Source: Paludibacterium yongneupense DSM 18731
Lineage (GTDB): Bacteria; Pseudomonadota; Gammaproteobacteria; Burkholderiales; Chromobacteriaceae
Reading direction: 5' to 3'
NCBI RefSeq assembly: GCF_000422925.1
Contig: NZ_KE383957.1
Span: 265,787 to 329,786, forward strand
Length of the DNA stretch: 64,000 bases
Below the pieces are notes generated by a model. The model had not been told where the DNA came from, did no database searches, and saw nothing but the letters and a program-made list of their open reading frames with translations. The position numbers and the translations under genes were made by a program. Below are positions 43,425 to 53,695 of this stretch, piece after piece (within the stretch, counting starts at the first letter, position 1; each line of letters opens with the position of its first letter).

Positions 43425-46400
43425 AGATTCTGTCGCTGAGGCTGAAAAACCTGAATTCGTTGAAGGGCGAATGGACGCTGGATTTCACCTCCGCGCCGTT
43501 CGCGAACAATGGACTGTTCGCCATCACCGGGCCGACCGGGGCGGGCAAGACGACCTTGCTCGATGCGATCTGCCTTGCGCTCTACCACGAGACGCCGCGC
43601 ATCAAGTCGGTGTCGGCCGCAAGCAACGAACTGATGACGCGGCATACGGCCGATTGCCTGGCCGAAGTCGAATTTGAAGTCAAGGGCGCACGCTATCGAG
43701 CGTTCTGGAGCCAGCGTCGTGCGCGCGACCGCGCCGATGGCGCGCTGCAGGCGCCCAAGGTCGAGCTGGCCGACGCCGATGGCCGCATTCTGACGACCCA
43801 TATCAACGACAAGCTCAAGCGTATCGAGGCGATAACCGGGCTCGATTTCGCCCGCTTCACCAAGTCCATGCTGCTCGCGCAAGGGGGGTTTGCCGCCTTT
43901 CTGAATGCGAGCGCCGGCGAGCGCGCCGAATTGCTGGAAGAGCTGACCGGCACCGAAATTTACGGACTGATCTCGCAGCGCGTGTTCGAGCACAGTCGCG
44001 ACGCCGGCACGGCGCTCGCGCACTGGCAGGCGCAGGCGCAGGGCGTCGAGCGGCTCGACGATGAAGCGCGTCGGATCTTGAACGAGGAGGCCGCCGCCGC
44101 GCGCGAGCGCGAAGCGGCGATAGACGCCGAGCTTGCTGCGCTGCGGGCGCAACGGCAGGCCCGGCTGGATGGTGATCGTGCCTGCGCGGCGCTGTTGTCG
44201 GCGCAGGAGGGCTTGCACCGGGTGGGAGCGGACGAAGAAGCGGCCCGGGCACGCTTGCAGCGATTGGCGGCTGGCGAGCCGGCCCAGGCCTTGCGTCCGA
44301 CCTACGATGTCTGGCGGGGCGCACAGCGGCTTTGTCATCAAAACGAGGTTGAACGGCAGGCCGTCGGCGTCGAGCTCGCGCAGGCCGAGGGCGAGGTCGC
44401 GCGGCAGGGAGGGGCGGCCTGGCAGTGCGCGCAAGCCGTCGCCGCCGCGGCAGAAGCGGACTGCGAACGGCTGGAAGCCGTTGCCGTCGAGCTGGACGCC
44501 CGCCTGGCGGCGACGCCCTTGCGAGCGAGGCTGGGCGAAAGCCTCGGCCTGTGGCGCGCGCAGTTTGCCGAGCGCGAACAGGCCCGGCGCGAGCTCATCG
44601 AGCAGGAACGGGCGCAGAGGGACGACGAGCGCCAGATGCAGGGCACGCGCGACGAGCTTGCCGCCGTGGCCGGGGCCATCGGTCCGGCCCGGGAGGCGTT
44701 CGATCGGGCGGAGCAAGCCGCTGCGCTCGCACTCGCCCTGCGCGACGAGACGCTGGCCGGGCGCGAAGCCGGGCAGCTCGGCATGCAGCGCCTGACGCTG
44801 GAGCAAGGTGCGCATGCGATCGATCGTCTTGTCGCCCTGGCCTCGGCATTCGAGAAGCGGGCGCAGGAGCAGGAGCGCTGGCATCGGGAGTCGGCGCGCC
44901 TGCACGCCGAGTTCGAACGCAAAGACCAGCAGCGTGCCGACTTGCGGCAGCGTTACAAAGACCTGCAGCAACAGGTGAAGGACAAGGAAACCCTGCTGGA
45001 GCAGGAAAGGCGGATCCAGAGCCTTGAGTCGCACCGCGCCGGGCTGCGCGAAGGCGAAGCCTGCCCGCTGTGCGGCTCGCCCAGCCATCCGGCCGTTGAT
45101 CGCTACCGGGAACTGGACGTGTCCGAGACCAAACGCCGATGGGCGGAGAAGCGGGCCGAGCTGGATGCCTTGACGGCACAGGGGCAGGCTCTGAATGAAG
45201 AACTGGTCGCGCTTGCCACGCGTCAGGAAAACCTGGCGGGTCAACAGGCGGCAGCGACCGCGGAGCAGGAGGGTTTGCAGGACCAATGGCGCCGCGAGGC
45301 GCGGGAGTGGGGGCTGGCGGACGACGCCTGGCGGCAGGCGGATGCGCTATCCGCCTTGCGCGAGCGCCAGGCGCAGCGCATCGCGGACATGCAGCGGACC
45401 CTGCAGCGGCTTGAGGCGATGGAAGCGGAGCTGGGACGCGCAGAACGCACGCGGCTGGAGTGCGAGCATGCGGTTGCCGCGTTGGAGCAGCGGCAGGCGT
45501 TGCTCGCGCAAACGCTGCAGGCGCAGGAGCAGAGGCGGACCGAAAGCCTGCAGCGCCGGGAGGCCGTGCGCTCGCGGCTGGCCGGGTTGGAAACGGCCCT
45601 TGCCGCTTCTCTCGCTGAGCAGGCGTATCCGGATGTGCCGGTTCATGCCGGACCCTGGCTGGATGAGCGCGAACGCGAATGGCAAGACTGGCAGAGCTGC
45701 CGCGTACGGCAGCAGGAAGCCAGGCAGCAATTGCTGCTGCAGCGACAGCATAGCGGACAGATGGCGCGGCTGCGTCTGGACTGGCAACAGCGCTGGGAGG
45801 CCGTCGGCTGCCCCGGTTCGCCGGGCGGTTTGCCGCTCGACGATGCTGCAACCCTGCTGCAACGGTTCGCGCTTGAACTCGACGGCGCCTTGCGGCGCCG
45901 CGAGCGGCTGCAGGGGCGCAGCGCACAGCTGAGCGCCGATCGCGACGTGCATCAAGACGCGCTGCGGATCGCCGGGCGCGAGTGGGACGAGGCGCTGGCG
46001 GCCAGTCCGTTCGCCGGGGTGGATGACTTTGTCGCCGCCTTGCTGCCCGAGGACGAACGCGCCGGCCTGCTCGCTCTCAAGCAAAGGCTGGCGGCCGCAC
46101 GGCTGGAAGCCGAGACCCTGCTGCAATCCGCGCGCGAAGGCGTCGCGGCGACGCAGGCACTGTCGGAAACGGCCGGGTCGCTGGAGGCGCTCGACGCACG
46201 GCTGCTAGAGTTGGGAACGTCGTTGCGCGCCGCCGCGCTGCGGCAGGGTGAAATCTCCTCCTTGCTCGATGCCGACGATGCCCGTCGCCAGACCCAGGCC
46301 GACTTGTATGTCCGCATCGATGCCATGGCCGACGATTGCGAGCTGTGGCAGCGCTTGAATGGCCTGATCGGCTCTGCCAGCGGCGATAAATACCGCAAAT

Positions 46401-46891
46401 TCGCACAAGGGCTGACGCTCGATCATCTGGTTCATCTCGCCAACCGGCAGCTTGAACGGTTTCACGGACGGTATCAGCTGCTGCGCAAGGCGGGCGGCGA
46501 GCTGGAGCTCGAGATCGTCGACACCTGGCAAGGCGACGTGACGCGCGATACGCGCACCTTGTCGGGAGGCGAAAGTTTTCTGGTCAGTCTGGCGTTGGCG
46601 CTGGCGCTATCGGATCTGGTCAGCCACAAGACGTCGATCGACTCCCTGTTTCTGGATGAAGGCTTCGGCACGCTGGACGGCGAGACGCTGGATAGTGCGC
46701 TGGACGCGCTCGACAGTCTCAATGCGAGCGGCAAGATGATAGGCGTGATCAGTCATGTCGAAGCGATGAAGGAAAGGATTCCCGTGCAGATCCGTATTCA
46801 CAAGGGCGTGGGCGCCGGCTTGAGCCGCATCGAGGTCAGCGGTGCGGGTGGCCGCCGCGACCGGGTCTCGCTGACGGAAGGTGGGGCATGA
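43421..46891 (+). CDS. sbcC: Nuclease SbcCD subunit C
   Basis: 1156 residues, an SMC/Rad50-like ATPase. Walker [15 protein letters not shown] is near residue 37. Long Ala/Glu/Arg/Gln-rich coiled coils (about 190-540 and 590-1000) flank the zinc-hook [10 protein letters not shown] (near 548). The ABC signature [20 protein letters not shown] is near 1047 and Walker [14 protein letters not shown] near 1076. It tethers DNA ends and powers SbcD. It is translationally coupled to sbcD. Confidence 0.96.
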   Translation: MKILSLRLKNLNSLKGEWTLDFTSAPFANNGLFAITGPTGAGKTTLLDAICLALYHETPRIKSVSAASNELMTRHTADCLAEVEFEVKGARYRAFWSQRRARDRADGALQAPKVELADADGRILTTHINDKLKRIEAITGLDFARFTKSMLLAQGGFAAFLNASAGERAELLEELTGTEIYGLISQRVFEHSRDAGTALAHWQAQAQGVERLDDEARRILNEEAAAAREREAAIDAELAALRAQRQARLDGDRACAALLSAQEGLHRVGADEEAARARLQRLAAGEPAQALRPTYDVWRGAQRLCHQNEVERQAVGVELAQAEGEVARQGGAAWQCAQAVAAAAEADCERLEAVAVELDARLAATPLRARLGESLGLWRAQFAEREQARRELIEQERAQRDDERQMQGTRDELAAVAGAIGPAREAFDRAEQAAALALALRDETLAGREAGQLGMQRLTLEQGAHAIDRLVALASAFEKRAQEQERWHRESARLHAEFERKDQQRADLRQRYKDLQQQVKDKETLLEQERRIQSLESHRAGLREGEACPLCGSPSHPAVDRYRELDVSETKRRWAEKRAELDALTAQGQALNEELVALATRQENLAGQQAAATAEQEGLQDQWRREAREWGLADDAWRQADALSALRERQAQRIADMQRTLQRLEAMEAELGRAERTRLECEHAVAALEQRQALLAQTLQAQEQRRTESLQRREAVRSRLAGLETALAASLAEQAYPDVPVHAGPWLDEREREWQDWQSCRVRQQEARQQLLLQRQHSGQMARLRLDWQQRWEAVGCPGSPGGLPLDDAATLLQRFALELDGALRRRERLQGRSAQLSADRDVHQDALRIAGREWDEALAASPFAGVDDFVAALLPEDERAGLLALKQRLAAARLEAETLLQSAREGVAATQALSETAGSLEALDARLLELGTSLRAAALRQGEISSLLDADDARRQTQADLYVRIDAMADDCELWQRLNGLIGSASGDKYRKFAQGLTLDHLVHLANRQLERFHGRYQLLRKAGGELELEIVDTWQGDVTRDTRTLSGGESFLVSLALALALSDLVSHKTSIDSLFLDEGFGTLDGETLDSALDALDSLNASGKMIGVISHVEAMKERIPVQIRIHKGVGAGLSRIEVSGAGGRRDRVSLTEGGA

Positions 46892-47062
46892 TGAAGCGGC
46901 AGGCCAACGCGGCCTGGCCGAATATCTTGGATTATTGCTCGCTTCTATTGTCATGACCATCTACGATTCAATCGTATCTTAAGTTGTAATATTTATTTTG
47001 TAATGTTTATCACAGCAGGATTCACCCTGCGATCACGGAACGGCTCATAGCGGAGAGCAGTG
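46892..47062 (+). promoter_or_regulatory. Gap upstream of the chemoreceptor gene
   Basis: 171 bp. A CAGGCC/GGCCTG hairpin just after sbcC lacks a T tract. The second half is AT-rich (about 46960-47010) and probably contains the chemoreceptor promoter; I see no convincing sigma-28 motif. Confidence 0.4.
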
Positions 47063-48676
47063 ATGCGTATTGCACAGAAACTGGTTCTTTCTTTTGTTCT
47101 GGTGCTGCTGTTGACTGCCATCGTCGGCGGTATCGGCATCACCGGCCTCGGGAGGGTGTCGGACACGCTGGACAGCATCAGCGATAGCTGGCTGCCGCGC
47201 GTGCAGCACTCGTTGGCGATGAAGGCGGCGCTGATCGATTTCCGCAACCGCGAAACCCAGTTATTGCTGGTGCGTACGCCGGACGATCTTGCCGACACCC
47301 TCAAGCGCCAGGGGCAGAACTTCAAGGACATGCAGGCCGAGCAACAGATCGTGAAGTCCTTGTTGCAGAGTCCGGCCGACAAGGCTCTGTATCAGGACTA
47401 CGAACAGCGGCTCGATGCGTATCTTGTCGTGCATCGGCAGCTCGAAGCGCTGGTCACGGCCGGCCAGACCGACGCGGCGCTGACGCTGTTTCGCGGTAAG
47501 GCGCGCAAGGCGTTTCGCGAGTTGCTGCCCAGCCTGGATCGTCTCGTCGCCGCCAGCACCGACGGCGCCTCCGCCGCCAAGGGCCAAGCCCAGAGTCTGG
47601 CCCTTTTTGCCAATCGCCTGATGCAGGCGGGTACGCTGGCGGCGATTTTCGCTGCGGTAGGGCTGAGCGCCTGGTTGTTTCGTTCGACGATTCCGCCGCT
47701 GCGAAAAATCAGCGAGATCACCGGGCGCATGGCACGCGATTCCGATTTTACCTTGCACATCGATCTAGCCGGCCGTGACGAGGTGAGCGATACCGCAGGC
47801 TCGGTCAATCAGCTGGCGCAGTCCATCCGCGAGACCTTGCAGGAATTGCTGGCCGGAATCGCCCGCATCGCCGAAACGTCGGCGCGCCTGTCGCTGGCCG
47901 CGGGGCAGGTTTCCAGCAGCTCCGACAGACAATCCGAGGCGGCATCCAGCATGTCGGCCACCGTCGAGCAGCTGACGGTCAGCATCAATCAGGTCGCCGA
48001 TAATGCGCGGCGTTCTTTTGATTTGTCGCACCAGTCGGGCGAGGCCGCCCGCGACGGCGAAGCGGTCATCGCCGAGTCGGTGCGGCATATGAAGGAAATC
48101 GCGGAGCGCATTCGCTCGACCGAGAGCGCTGTCGGACAACTGGGGGTATCCTCGCGCGAGATCACCGGCATCGTGCAGGTGATCCGCGATGTCGCCGATC
48201 AGACCAATCTGCTCGCGCTCAACGCCGCCATCGAGGCGGCGCGCGCGGGTGAACAGGGGCGTGGCTTCGCGGTCGTGGCCGACGAGGTGCGCAAGCTGGC
48301 CGAACGCACCGCGCTGGCGACACAGGATATCAGCGCCAGGATTGCCGGTATCCAGTCCGGTGTCGATGGCGCGACGGCAGGGATGGCCGAGGCCGTCGCC
48401 CTGGTGGATGCCGGTGTGGTGGTGTCCGACAGCGCGGGCGTCTCGGTCCGCCGCATCAACGATAGCACGGCGCTGGCCGAGGGCGAGGCGAACGCGATTT
48501 CCGCGACCCTGCGCGAACAGAGCGAGGCAAGCAATCAGATCGCCGCACATGTCGACCAGATTGCGCAGATGAGTCAACTCAACAGCCGTGGGGCGGAAGA
48601 CACGGCCGATCTGTCGCGCAAACTCGCCGAACTGGCCTCCAGCATGCGCGAGGCCGTGCAGCGCCTGCGGGTGTGA
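47063..48676 (+). CDS. Methyl-accepting chemotaxis protein, four-helix-bundle sensor
   Basis: 537 residues; the ATG at 47063 follows GGAGAG. A membrane helix ([20 protein letters not shown]), a periplasmic four-helix bundle (about 35-185), a second helix ([15 protein letters not shown], about 195-210), a HAMP region (about 212-265) and a signalling domain follow. The hairpin tip ([25 protein letters not shown], near 375-400) is the conserved CheA/CheW contact site. The ligand is unknown. It is not in a che operon and is convergent with the FAD oxidoreductase. Confidence 0.94.
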   Translation: MRIAQKLVLSFVLVLLLTAIVGGIGITGLGRVSDTLDSISDSWLPRVQHSLAMKAALIDFRNRETQLLLVRTPDDLADTLKRQGQNFKDMQAEQQIVKSLLQSPADKALYQDYEQRLDAYLVVHRQLEALVTAGQTDAALTLFRGKARKAFRELLPSLDRLVAASTDGASAAKGQAQSLALFANRLMQAGTLAAIFAAVGLSAWLFRSTIPPLRKISEITGRMARDSDFTLHIDLAGRDEVSDTAGSVNQLAQSIRETLQELLAGIARIAETSARLSLAAGQVSSSSDRQSEAASSMSATVEQLTVSINQVADNARRSFDLSHQSGEAARDGEAVIAESVRHMKEIAERIRSTESAVGQLGVSSREITGIVQVIRDVADQTNLLALNAAIEAARAGEQGRGFAVVADEVRKLAERTALATQDISARIAGIQSGVDGATAGMAEAVALVDAGVVVSDSAGVSVRRINDSTALAEGEANAISATLREQSEASNQIAAHVDQIAQMSQLNSRGAEDTADLSRKLAELASSMREAVQRLRV

Positions 48677-48727
48677 CGAAGCGGGCGGCCGGCACCGGCG
48701 CCGATCGGCGCGCAGGAGCGCCCCAAA

Positions 48728-48749
48728 GGGCGGGCAGAAGCGCCCGCCC
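48728..48749. terminator. Hairpin between two convergent genes
   Basis: GGGCGGGC-loop of six-GCCCGCCC, a perfect 8-bp stem between the chemoreceptor stop and the FAD-oxidoreductase stop. No T tract on either side, so the terminator call is tentative. Confidence 0.4.
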
Positions 48750-48755
48750 GTCCGG

Positions 48756-50354
48756 TCAGGATTTCACCAGTTCCAGCGCCAGGGCTTCGGCGACCTTGAT
48801 GCCATCGACGCCGGCCGAGAGAATGCCTCCGGCGTAGCCGGCGCCTTCTCCTGCCGGATAGAGCCCGCGTACATTGATGCTTTGCATGGTCTCGTCGCGT
48901 GTTACCCGAAGCGGCGAGCTGGTCCGTGTTTCCACGCCAGTCAGCACGGCGTCGGGCATGGCGAAACCGCGTATTTTCTTGTCGAAGGCAGGGATCGCCT
49001 CGCGTATCGCGGCGATCGCGTAGTCGGGCAGGGCACTGGACAGATCGGTCAGGTGGACGCCGGGTTTGTACGACGGCACGACCAAACCCAGCGCCTGCGA
49101 GGGGCGACCGGCGAGAAAATCGCCGACCAATTGTGCGGGAGCTTCGTAGCTGCTGCCGCCGAGCAGGTAGGCGTGGCTTTCCAGGTCCCGTTGCAACTGG
49201 ACGCCGGCGAGCGGGCTGCCCGGATAGTCGGCTGGCGTGATGCCGACCACGATGCCTGCATTGGCGTTGCGTTCGTTGCGCGAATACTGGCTCATGCCGT
49301 TGGTCACCACGCGGCCCGGCTCGGAGGTCGCGGCAACGACCGTCCCGCCCGGGCACATGCAGAAGCTGTATACCGAGCGGCCGTTGGCGGCGTGATGCAC
49401 CAGTTTGTAATCGGCCGCGCCCAGAATGTCGTTGCCCGCGTACTTGCCCCAGCGTGCCTTGTCGATCAGCGATTGCGGATGCTCGATACGGAAGCCGACC
49501 GAAAACGGTTTGGCTTCCATGAATACGCCGCGTTCATGCAGCATTTCGAAAGTGTCGCGGGCGCTGTGGCCGAGGGCCAGAACGACATGGTCGGCGCGGA
49601 TGTGTTCGCCACTGGCCAGAATCAGCCCGCGCACATGGCCGTTTTCGATCTGGACATCGCTCACGCGCTGTTCGAAACGGATCTCGCCGCCGAGCGCTTC
49701 GATCTCGGCGCGCATTTTTTCGACCATGCTCACCAGGCGGAAGGTGCCTATGTGAGGCTTGGCAATATAAAGGATCTCTTCCGGCGCGCCGGCTTTGACA
49801 AATTCGGTCAGCACTTTGCGCCCGAGAAACTTGGGGTCCTTGATCTGGCTGTAGAGCTTGCCGTCGGAGAAGGTGCCGGCACCGCCTTCGCCGAATTGCA
49901 CATTCGACTCGGGGTGCAGAATGTTCTTGCGCCACAGATCCCAGGTGTCCTTTGTCCGTTCGCGAACCTTCTTGCCCCGCTCCAGTACCAGCGGCTTGAA
50001 GCCCATTTGCGCGAGAATCAGCGCGGCAAAAATACCACAGGGGCCGAAACCGACCACGACCGGGCGATGTTCGAGCGTGGCGGGGGCGCCGGCCACGAAA
50101 TGGTAGCCGGTGTCCGGCGTCGCCATGACATGGATGTCGGCGGCAAAGCGCTCAAGCAGGCTGGCTTCGTTGGCGACGTCCACGTCGACGATATAGGTGA
50201 GCACCATCATCGATTTGCGCGCATCGTAGCTGCGCTTGAAAACGGTGAACGTGCGCATGTCGGCGCTGACGATGCCGAGACGGGCGAGAATGGCGGCGGG
50301 GAGTTCTTCCGCCTTGTGTTCCAGCGGAAGCTTGAGTTCGGTGATACGAAGCAT
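48756..50354 (-). CDS. NAD(P)/FAD-dependent oxidoreductase (UbiH/BaiN-unlike, long uncharacterised family)
   Basis: 532 residues; GGAAAG precedes the ATG. Residues 1-85 are a small alpha/beta module (SYDARKSMMVLTYIVDVDV). The FAD-binding Rossmann VVVGFGPCGIFAALILAQMG is near 98-117, followed by FGEGGAGTFSDGKLYS (near 153), characteristic of this widespread but uncharacterised flavoprotein family. The second part has VALGHSARDTF and VYSFCMCPGGTVV, and the C-terminus closes the FAD site (GLYPAGEGAGYAGGILSAGVDG). Substrate unknown. Single gene, convergent with the chemoreceptor. Confidence 0.88.
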   Translation of the reverse strand: MLRITELKLPLEHKAEELPAAILARLGIVSADMRTFTVFKRSYDARKSMMVLTYIVDVDVANEASLLERFAADIHVMATPDTGYHFVAGAPATLEHRPVVVGFGPCGIFAALILAQMGFKPLVLERGKKVRERTKDTWDLWRKNILHPESNVQFGEGGAGTFSDGKLYSQIKDPKFLGRKVLTEFVKAGAPEEILYIAKPHIGTFRLVSMVEKMRAEIEALGGEIRFEQRVSDVQIENGHVRGLILASGEHIRADHVVLALGHSARDTFEMLHERGVFMEAKPFSVGFRIEHPQSLIDKARWGKYAGNDILGAADYKLVHHAANGRSVYSFCMCPGGTVVAATSEPGRVVTNGMSQYSRNERNANAGIVVGITPADYPGSPLAGVQLQRDLESHAYLLGGSSYEAPAQLVGDFLAGRPSQALGLVVPSYKPGVHLTDLSSALPDYAIAAIREAIPAFDKKIRGFAMPDAVLTGVETRTSSPLRVTRDETMQSINVRGLYPAGEGAGYAGGILSAGVDGIKVAEALALELVKS

Positions 50355-50463
50355 GAATCTTTCCAGACCGAGGTTGGTGTCTATTCAACAAACCCCGTAT
50401 TGTAGCGGCGAGCGGCAGCAAGAGAAATGGCGGGGATCGAAAATGCGCGGCACCGGGGCCAAA

Positions 50464-50498
50464 TAAAAAAACCGGCTGACGCAGAGAGGCGTAGCCGG
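50464..50498 (-). terminator. Intrinsic terminator of the DUF465 gene
   Basis: On the minus strand CCGGCTACGC and GCGTCAGCCGG pair with one bulge, followed by seven T. It begins 12 bases after the DUF465 stop. Confidence 0.85.
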
Positions 50499-50509
50499 CA
50501 GTGGGCGGT

Positions 50510-50725
50510 TCAGGCCGCCGCTTTTTTCAGAATCTGGTACAGCTCGTCTTTCAGCTTCAACTTTTCCTTCTTCAGTCCATCCACTCCGGCGCGCCCCTCG
50601 GGCTCGATGCGGTTCTCTATATTCTTGATCTGCTGATCCAGGTCGTTGTGCTTGTTGAACAGGCGCGAGAAGTGTTCGTCTTCTTTTTTCAGCTTGGAAA
50701 TCAAATCGCGAAATTCAGGAAACAT
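50510..50725 (-). CDS. DUF465 (YdcH-family) small coiled-coil protein
   Basis: 71 residues, highly charged and helical, with the family pattern FSRLFNKHNDLDQQIKNIE and a C-terminal LKKEKLKLKDELYQIL. AAGGA lies 8 bases before the ATG. DUF465 proteins form short helical hairpins; their role is unknown. Monocistronic with its own terminator. Confidence 0.93.
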   Translation of the reverse strand: MFPEFRDLISKLKKEDEHFSRLFNKHNDLDQQIKNIENRIEPEGRAGVDGLKKEKLKLKDELYQILKKAAA

Positions 50726-51203
50726 AGGCTGATCCTTGTTCGTTCGGTCGGGGCGACATCATGGATATGTCCAGTTCAGCTTAAGCCGATTGGCAGGCAA
50801 AACCTTGATTTAGAGCAGATCATTTCCGGGGCTTGTCTCTGTTTCCGGCATGCGCGCGGCCAGGAGCGCTCCGGCCGCCCCCGGCGGCGCACACGTTCAC
50901 AGGATGCCGCCATTGGCCCTTCGCGGCCAGACGCGCGCTGATCGCTCGAGCAGCGAATGTAAATATGGCAATTCGGCATCGCTTGTTTCGCGGCAGGCGT
51001 ATCATGTCGCAGCGAAAAATACGGCCGGCAGCGCTGGCGCTTGCTCGTCGCTGCCGTTTCCGTACCGCGCCCCGAATGGGGGGCGATGCTGTTTTATTTG
51101 GTACGGCTATCTTTATCATTTGAGGTACGACAATTGTCGCTGGCTGTCGCAGCACGCCGACGAAGACGGACCCGGAGTTCACGAGTCATGGAGTGGTTGT
51201 GTG
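50726..51203. other. Gap upstream of the solute-binding-protein gene
   Basis: 478 bp. GGTACG occurs twice (51099-51104 and 51123-51128) in an AT-rich part that may be the promoter. I see no protein-like frame, RNA gene or terminator; the frame of the next gene is open but not protein-like. Confidence 0.4.
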
Positions 51204-51926
51204 ATGTTGAGTCGTTTCGGCCTGCTGTTTCTGTTGCTAGCCTGTGCCCATGGCGCGCAAGCCTCCGCAATGCGCTGTATCGTTGCCAACCTGCAGTACC
51301 ATTCGGCCCCCGGCGATGGCGAAGGCTATGCAGAAGCCGTGCTCAAGGCGGTCGCCAAGCGGGTGCATGTCGCTTGCCGGTTCGACGTGCAGCCGTTGAA
51401 TCGCGCCTTGGCCTCGGCAGGGCATGACGCCTCAACGCTGACGTTTCCGGTTGCGCGCACGGCGCAGCGCGAGACCTCGTTTCTATGGTTGCTGCCGCTG
51501 CTGGAAGATGATTATGTGCTGGTGTCGACCGGGTCGATTCCTGCGCGGCCCCTGTCAGGGCTGACGGTGGGGGTGGTGCGGGGGTCGATGCTGGTCGATT
51601 TTGCCACCCGGGCCGGCTATGACCATCTCGATCTCAGTACCGACGAGGGCGAGAATTTGCGCAAGTTGATGGCTGGGCGTTTCAGAGTCTGGTTGACCGG
51701 ACGGACGCGTGCGCTCGAGCAGATGCGCAAGCAGGGGCTGGACCCGGCGCGATTCCATTTTTCCGGCCCCTTGCACCATTTTGTCGTCTACGCCGCGGCG
51801 TCGCCGCACTTTGACCCGCTCCAGGCGCAGCGTTGGCGGCAGGCTTACGCGGCGATGCGGACCGATGGCACGCTGGCCGCGATCCGCCGCCGCTTCGGGA
51901 TACAGGGAGCGACGCTGGCGCCGTGA
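51204..51926 (+). CDS. Periplasmic amino-acid-binding-type (SBP_bac_3-like) protein
   Basis: 240 residues from the ATG at 51204 with GGAG 10 bases upstream. A signal peptide (FGLLFLLLACAHGAQA) is followed by a type II periplasmic-binding fold typical of orphan family-3 solute-binding proteins (TFPVARTAQRETSFLWLLPL; LSGLTVGVVRGSMLVDF; an end in MRTDGTLAAIRRRFGI). No transporter genes are next to it, as is common for such orphans. It is convergent with the gtrA-like gene (4 bp gap). Confidence 0.82.
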   Translation: MLSRFGLLFLLLACAHGAQASAMRCIVANLQYHSAPGDGEGYAEAVLKAVAKRVHVACRFDVQPLNRALASAGHDASTLTFPVARTAQRETSFLWLLPLLEDDYVLVSTGSIPARPLSGLTVGVVRGSMLVDFATRAGYDHLDLSTDEGENLRKLMAGRFRVWLTGRTRALEQMRKQGLDPARFHFSGPLHHFVVYAAASPHFDPLQAQRWRQAYAAMRTDGTLAAIRRRFGIQGATLAP

Positions 51927-51930
51927 GCGC

Positions 51931-52320
51931 TCAGGCGGTTTGGGATCTGAACGCCCACCAGCGGCTGCCGGTGAAGTTCCAGATCAGGCCGATGCCGGTG
52001 GTGAACAGTTGCGCAAGCCAGTAGTTCACGCCCCAGCGCTGCGCGAGCAGGGCCATCAGACCGGTATTGATGCTCCAGCCTACGCCGAGGACGGCATAGT
52101 ACTTGGCTGCGGTGTGCATGTGCGATGCGCCGCTTTTAAACGTGAAGAAGTAGTTGAGTACATAGTTGACGATCGAACCGAGGATATAGCCTATCCCGGA
52201 GGAAAAGGCCGCAGGCGCATGCATCAGCTCGACGCCGGCCCACAGGGTCGCGTACTGCACCAGGGTTCCGGACGCGCCCACGGCGGCGAAACGCAGAAAT
52301 TGGCGAAATAGTAGATTCAT
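51931..52320 (-). CDS. GtrA-family membrane protein
   Basis: 129 residues with four membrane helices. FLRFAAVGASGTLVQYATLW and IGYILGSIVNYVLNYFFTF are typical of GtrA, which moves lipid-linked sugars across the inner membrane for polysaccharide modification, and the end IGLIWNFTGSRWWAFR also fits. No glycosyltransferase genes are adjacent, so the substrate is unknown. It has no good ribosome-binding site at the chosen ATG. Confidence 0.88.
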   Translation of the reverse strand: MNLLFRQFLRFAAVGASGTLVQYATLWAGVELMHAPAAFSSGIGYILGSIVNYVLNYFFTFKSGASHMHTAAKYYAVLGVGWSINTGLMALLAQRWGVNYWLAQLFTTGIGLIWNFTGSRWWAFRSQTA

Positions 52321-52379
52321 GACGCGGATTTTACGTCGGCTCGCGCCATCCTGTCTCGTTCAATTCGATGCCCGCCCCG

Positions 52380-52805
52380 TTATTTTTGATAGATATCAGG
52401 CTCATAGCGCTCCATCAGCGACTGTGGCCGCCGTGGCGCGGCGAATCCGAAACCGGCATACAAGCCGTGCGCGTCGCTGGTGGCCAGGGAGAAGCGGCGC
52501 AGTCCCTGCAGTTCGGAGTGATCCATCACCGATGCGAGCAGACGCCTGGCGTAGCCGCGCCCGCGATGTTCAGGCAGTACGAAAACATCGGCCAGATAGG
52601 CGAAGGTCGCGCAGTCGCTGACCACGCGGGCAAAAGCGATCTGCGTCCCCTCCAGATAGCCGCCGAAACACAGTGAATGCGCGATGGCGCGCGCAAGCGT
52701 CGCGCGCGGAATCCCGCGCGCCCAGTTCGACTGTTCCGACAAGAACCGATGGACGAGATCGAGGTCCAGCCGAGCCGGGTCGGTGTCGATCAAAAAGGCG
52801 GGCAT
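52380..52805 (-). CDS. GNAT-family N-acetyltransferase
   Basis: 141 residues; GAGGAAA precedes the ATG. The acetyl-CoA site VLPEHRGRGYARRLLASVM is near 76-94 (R/QxxGxG/A as RGRGYA), with LADVFV before it. The short form and LYAGFGFAAPRRPQSLMER end match a common small group of unknown substrate. Confidence 0.9.
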   Translation of the reverse strand: MPAFLIDTDPARLDLDLVHRFLSEQSNWARGIPRATLARAIAHSLCFGGYLEGTQIAFARVVSDCATFAYLADVFVLPEHRGRGYARRLLASVMDHSELQGLRRFSLATSDAHGLYAGFGFAAPRRPQSLMERYEPDIYQK

Positions 52806-52901
52806 GTCATTTTTCCTCTGTCTGTACCGGTCTGTTTTTCATTCGATCAACAGGCCGACCCAGGAGTCCGTGCCGTCCCCGCCGGGTGGGGCGCGCGGGG
52901 T

Positions 52902-53552
52902 TCATGCATCGGCGGGGGCGCTCCGGCTCGTCCTCGGCAGTTGTACCCATTGTTGTACCGAAGGGCGCAGCCACTGCCGCCGCGCGTAGTGCGCGAGTCG
53001 TTCCGGTACCGGGTCGCCGTTCAGTTGCAGGCGATTCAGCATCAGGGCAAGGTCGACGTCGGCGAGGCTCCACTCGGCAAACAGGGTGGTGGCGCCAGGG
53101 GCCAGCAGGGCGTCCGCCGCCGCATACAGCTTGCGCACGGCCGCCTGCGCCATTGCCGACAGGGGGGGCGCAACCTGACCGTAGAACACGACCATGGTCG
53201 AGCGCTCCTCGCGAATCGGCATCAGATCGCTGCGCAGCCAGGCTTGCACCTGCCGCGCGCGTGCGCGTTCGCGCGCCGCTTGCGGGTAGAGCGGCGTGCC
53301 GGGAAAGACTTCATCCAGGTATTCCGCGATCGCTGTCGATTCCGACAGGGCGAAGCCGGCGTGAACCAGGGCCGGTACGCGCCGGGTCAGCGACAGGGCG
53401 GCGAAATCCGGTGCGTGCTGGGCTTCGGCTTCGAGATCCAGCCGCCGCATGTCGAACGGCACGTTCTTTTCGGTCAGTGCGACGAAGACCGACATGGCAT
53501 AGGGGCTGGCCAGTTGGTCATCGACATAGAGGCAGAGTTCGGCTTCAGTCAC
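52902..53552 (-). CDS. yfcF: Glutathione S-transferase, YfcF-like
   Basis: 216 residues from a GTG at 53552 with AGGAG 8 bases upstream. The thioredoxin-like half has LASPYAMSVFVALTEKNVPF and the glutathione-contact ESTAIAEYLDEVFP (near 70-83). The block RARQVQAWLRSDLMPIREERST is nearly the same as in E. coli YfcF, which has GST and disulfide-bond oxidoreductase activity and helps with peroxide stress. It is divergent from the YdeP-type gene; the gap contains an FNR box and a palindrome. Confidence 0.9.
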   Translation of the reverse strand: MTEAELCLYVDDQLASPYAMSVFVALTEKNVPFDMRRLDLEAEAQHAPDFAALSLTRRVPALVHAGFALSESTAIAEYLDEVFPGTPLYPQAARERARARQVQAWLRSDLMPIREERSTMVVFYGQVAPPLSAMAQAAVRKLYAAADALLAPGATTLFAEWSLADVDLALMLNRLQLNGDPVPERLAHYARRQWLRPSVQQWVQLPRTSRSAPADA

Positions 53553-53575
53553 GGGGAGACTCCTGTCTGCTGTTC

Positions 53576-53590
53576 GGACAATCGTTGTCC
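53576..53590. promoter_or_regulatory. GGACAA-TCG-TTGTCC palindrome in the yfcF-ydeP gap
   Basis: A perfect 6-bp inverted repeat with a 3-base centre, 24 bp upstream of yfcF. It overlaps a possible plus-strand -35 (TTGTCC, 53585-53590), 17 bp from a possible -10 (TAGTAT, 53608-53613). No candidate regulator gene is adjacent. Confidence 0.5.
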
Positions 53591-53631
53591 AGGCTAGTCA
53601 AGTTAGCTAGTATGTGATCATCCGTCCAGTG

Positions 53632-53645
53632 TTGATGCAGATCAA
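53632..53645. promoter_or_regulatory. Perfect FNR/Anr box in the yfcF-ydeP gap
   Basis: TTGATGCAGATCAA matches TTGAT-N4-ATCAA at all ten positions. It is 51 bp before the YdeP start and 80 bp before the yfcF start. Distance to a minus-strand -10 (CATACT, 53613 to 53608) would allow activation of yfcF; toward ydeP it lies downstream of the possible promoter and would repress. Confidence 0.75.
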
Positions 53646-53695
53646 GTCGCCGGTCCGCTTCCGGCGCCACCGTCACCGTCATCGGAGTCGCCGCC

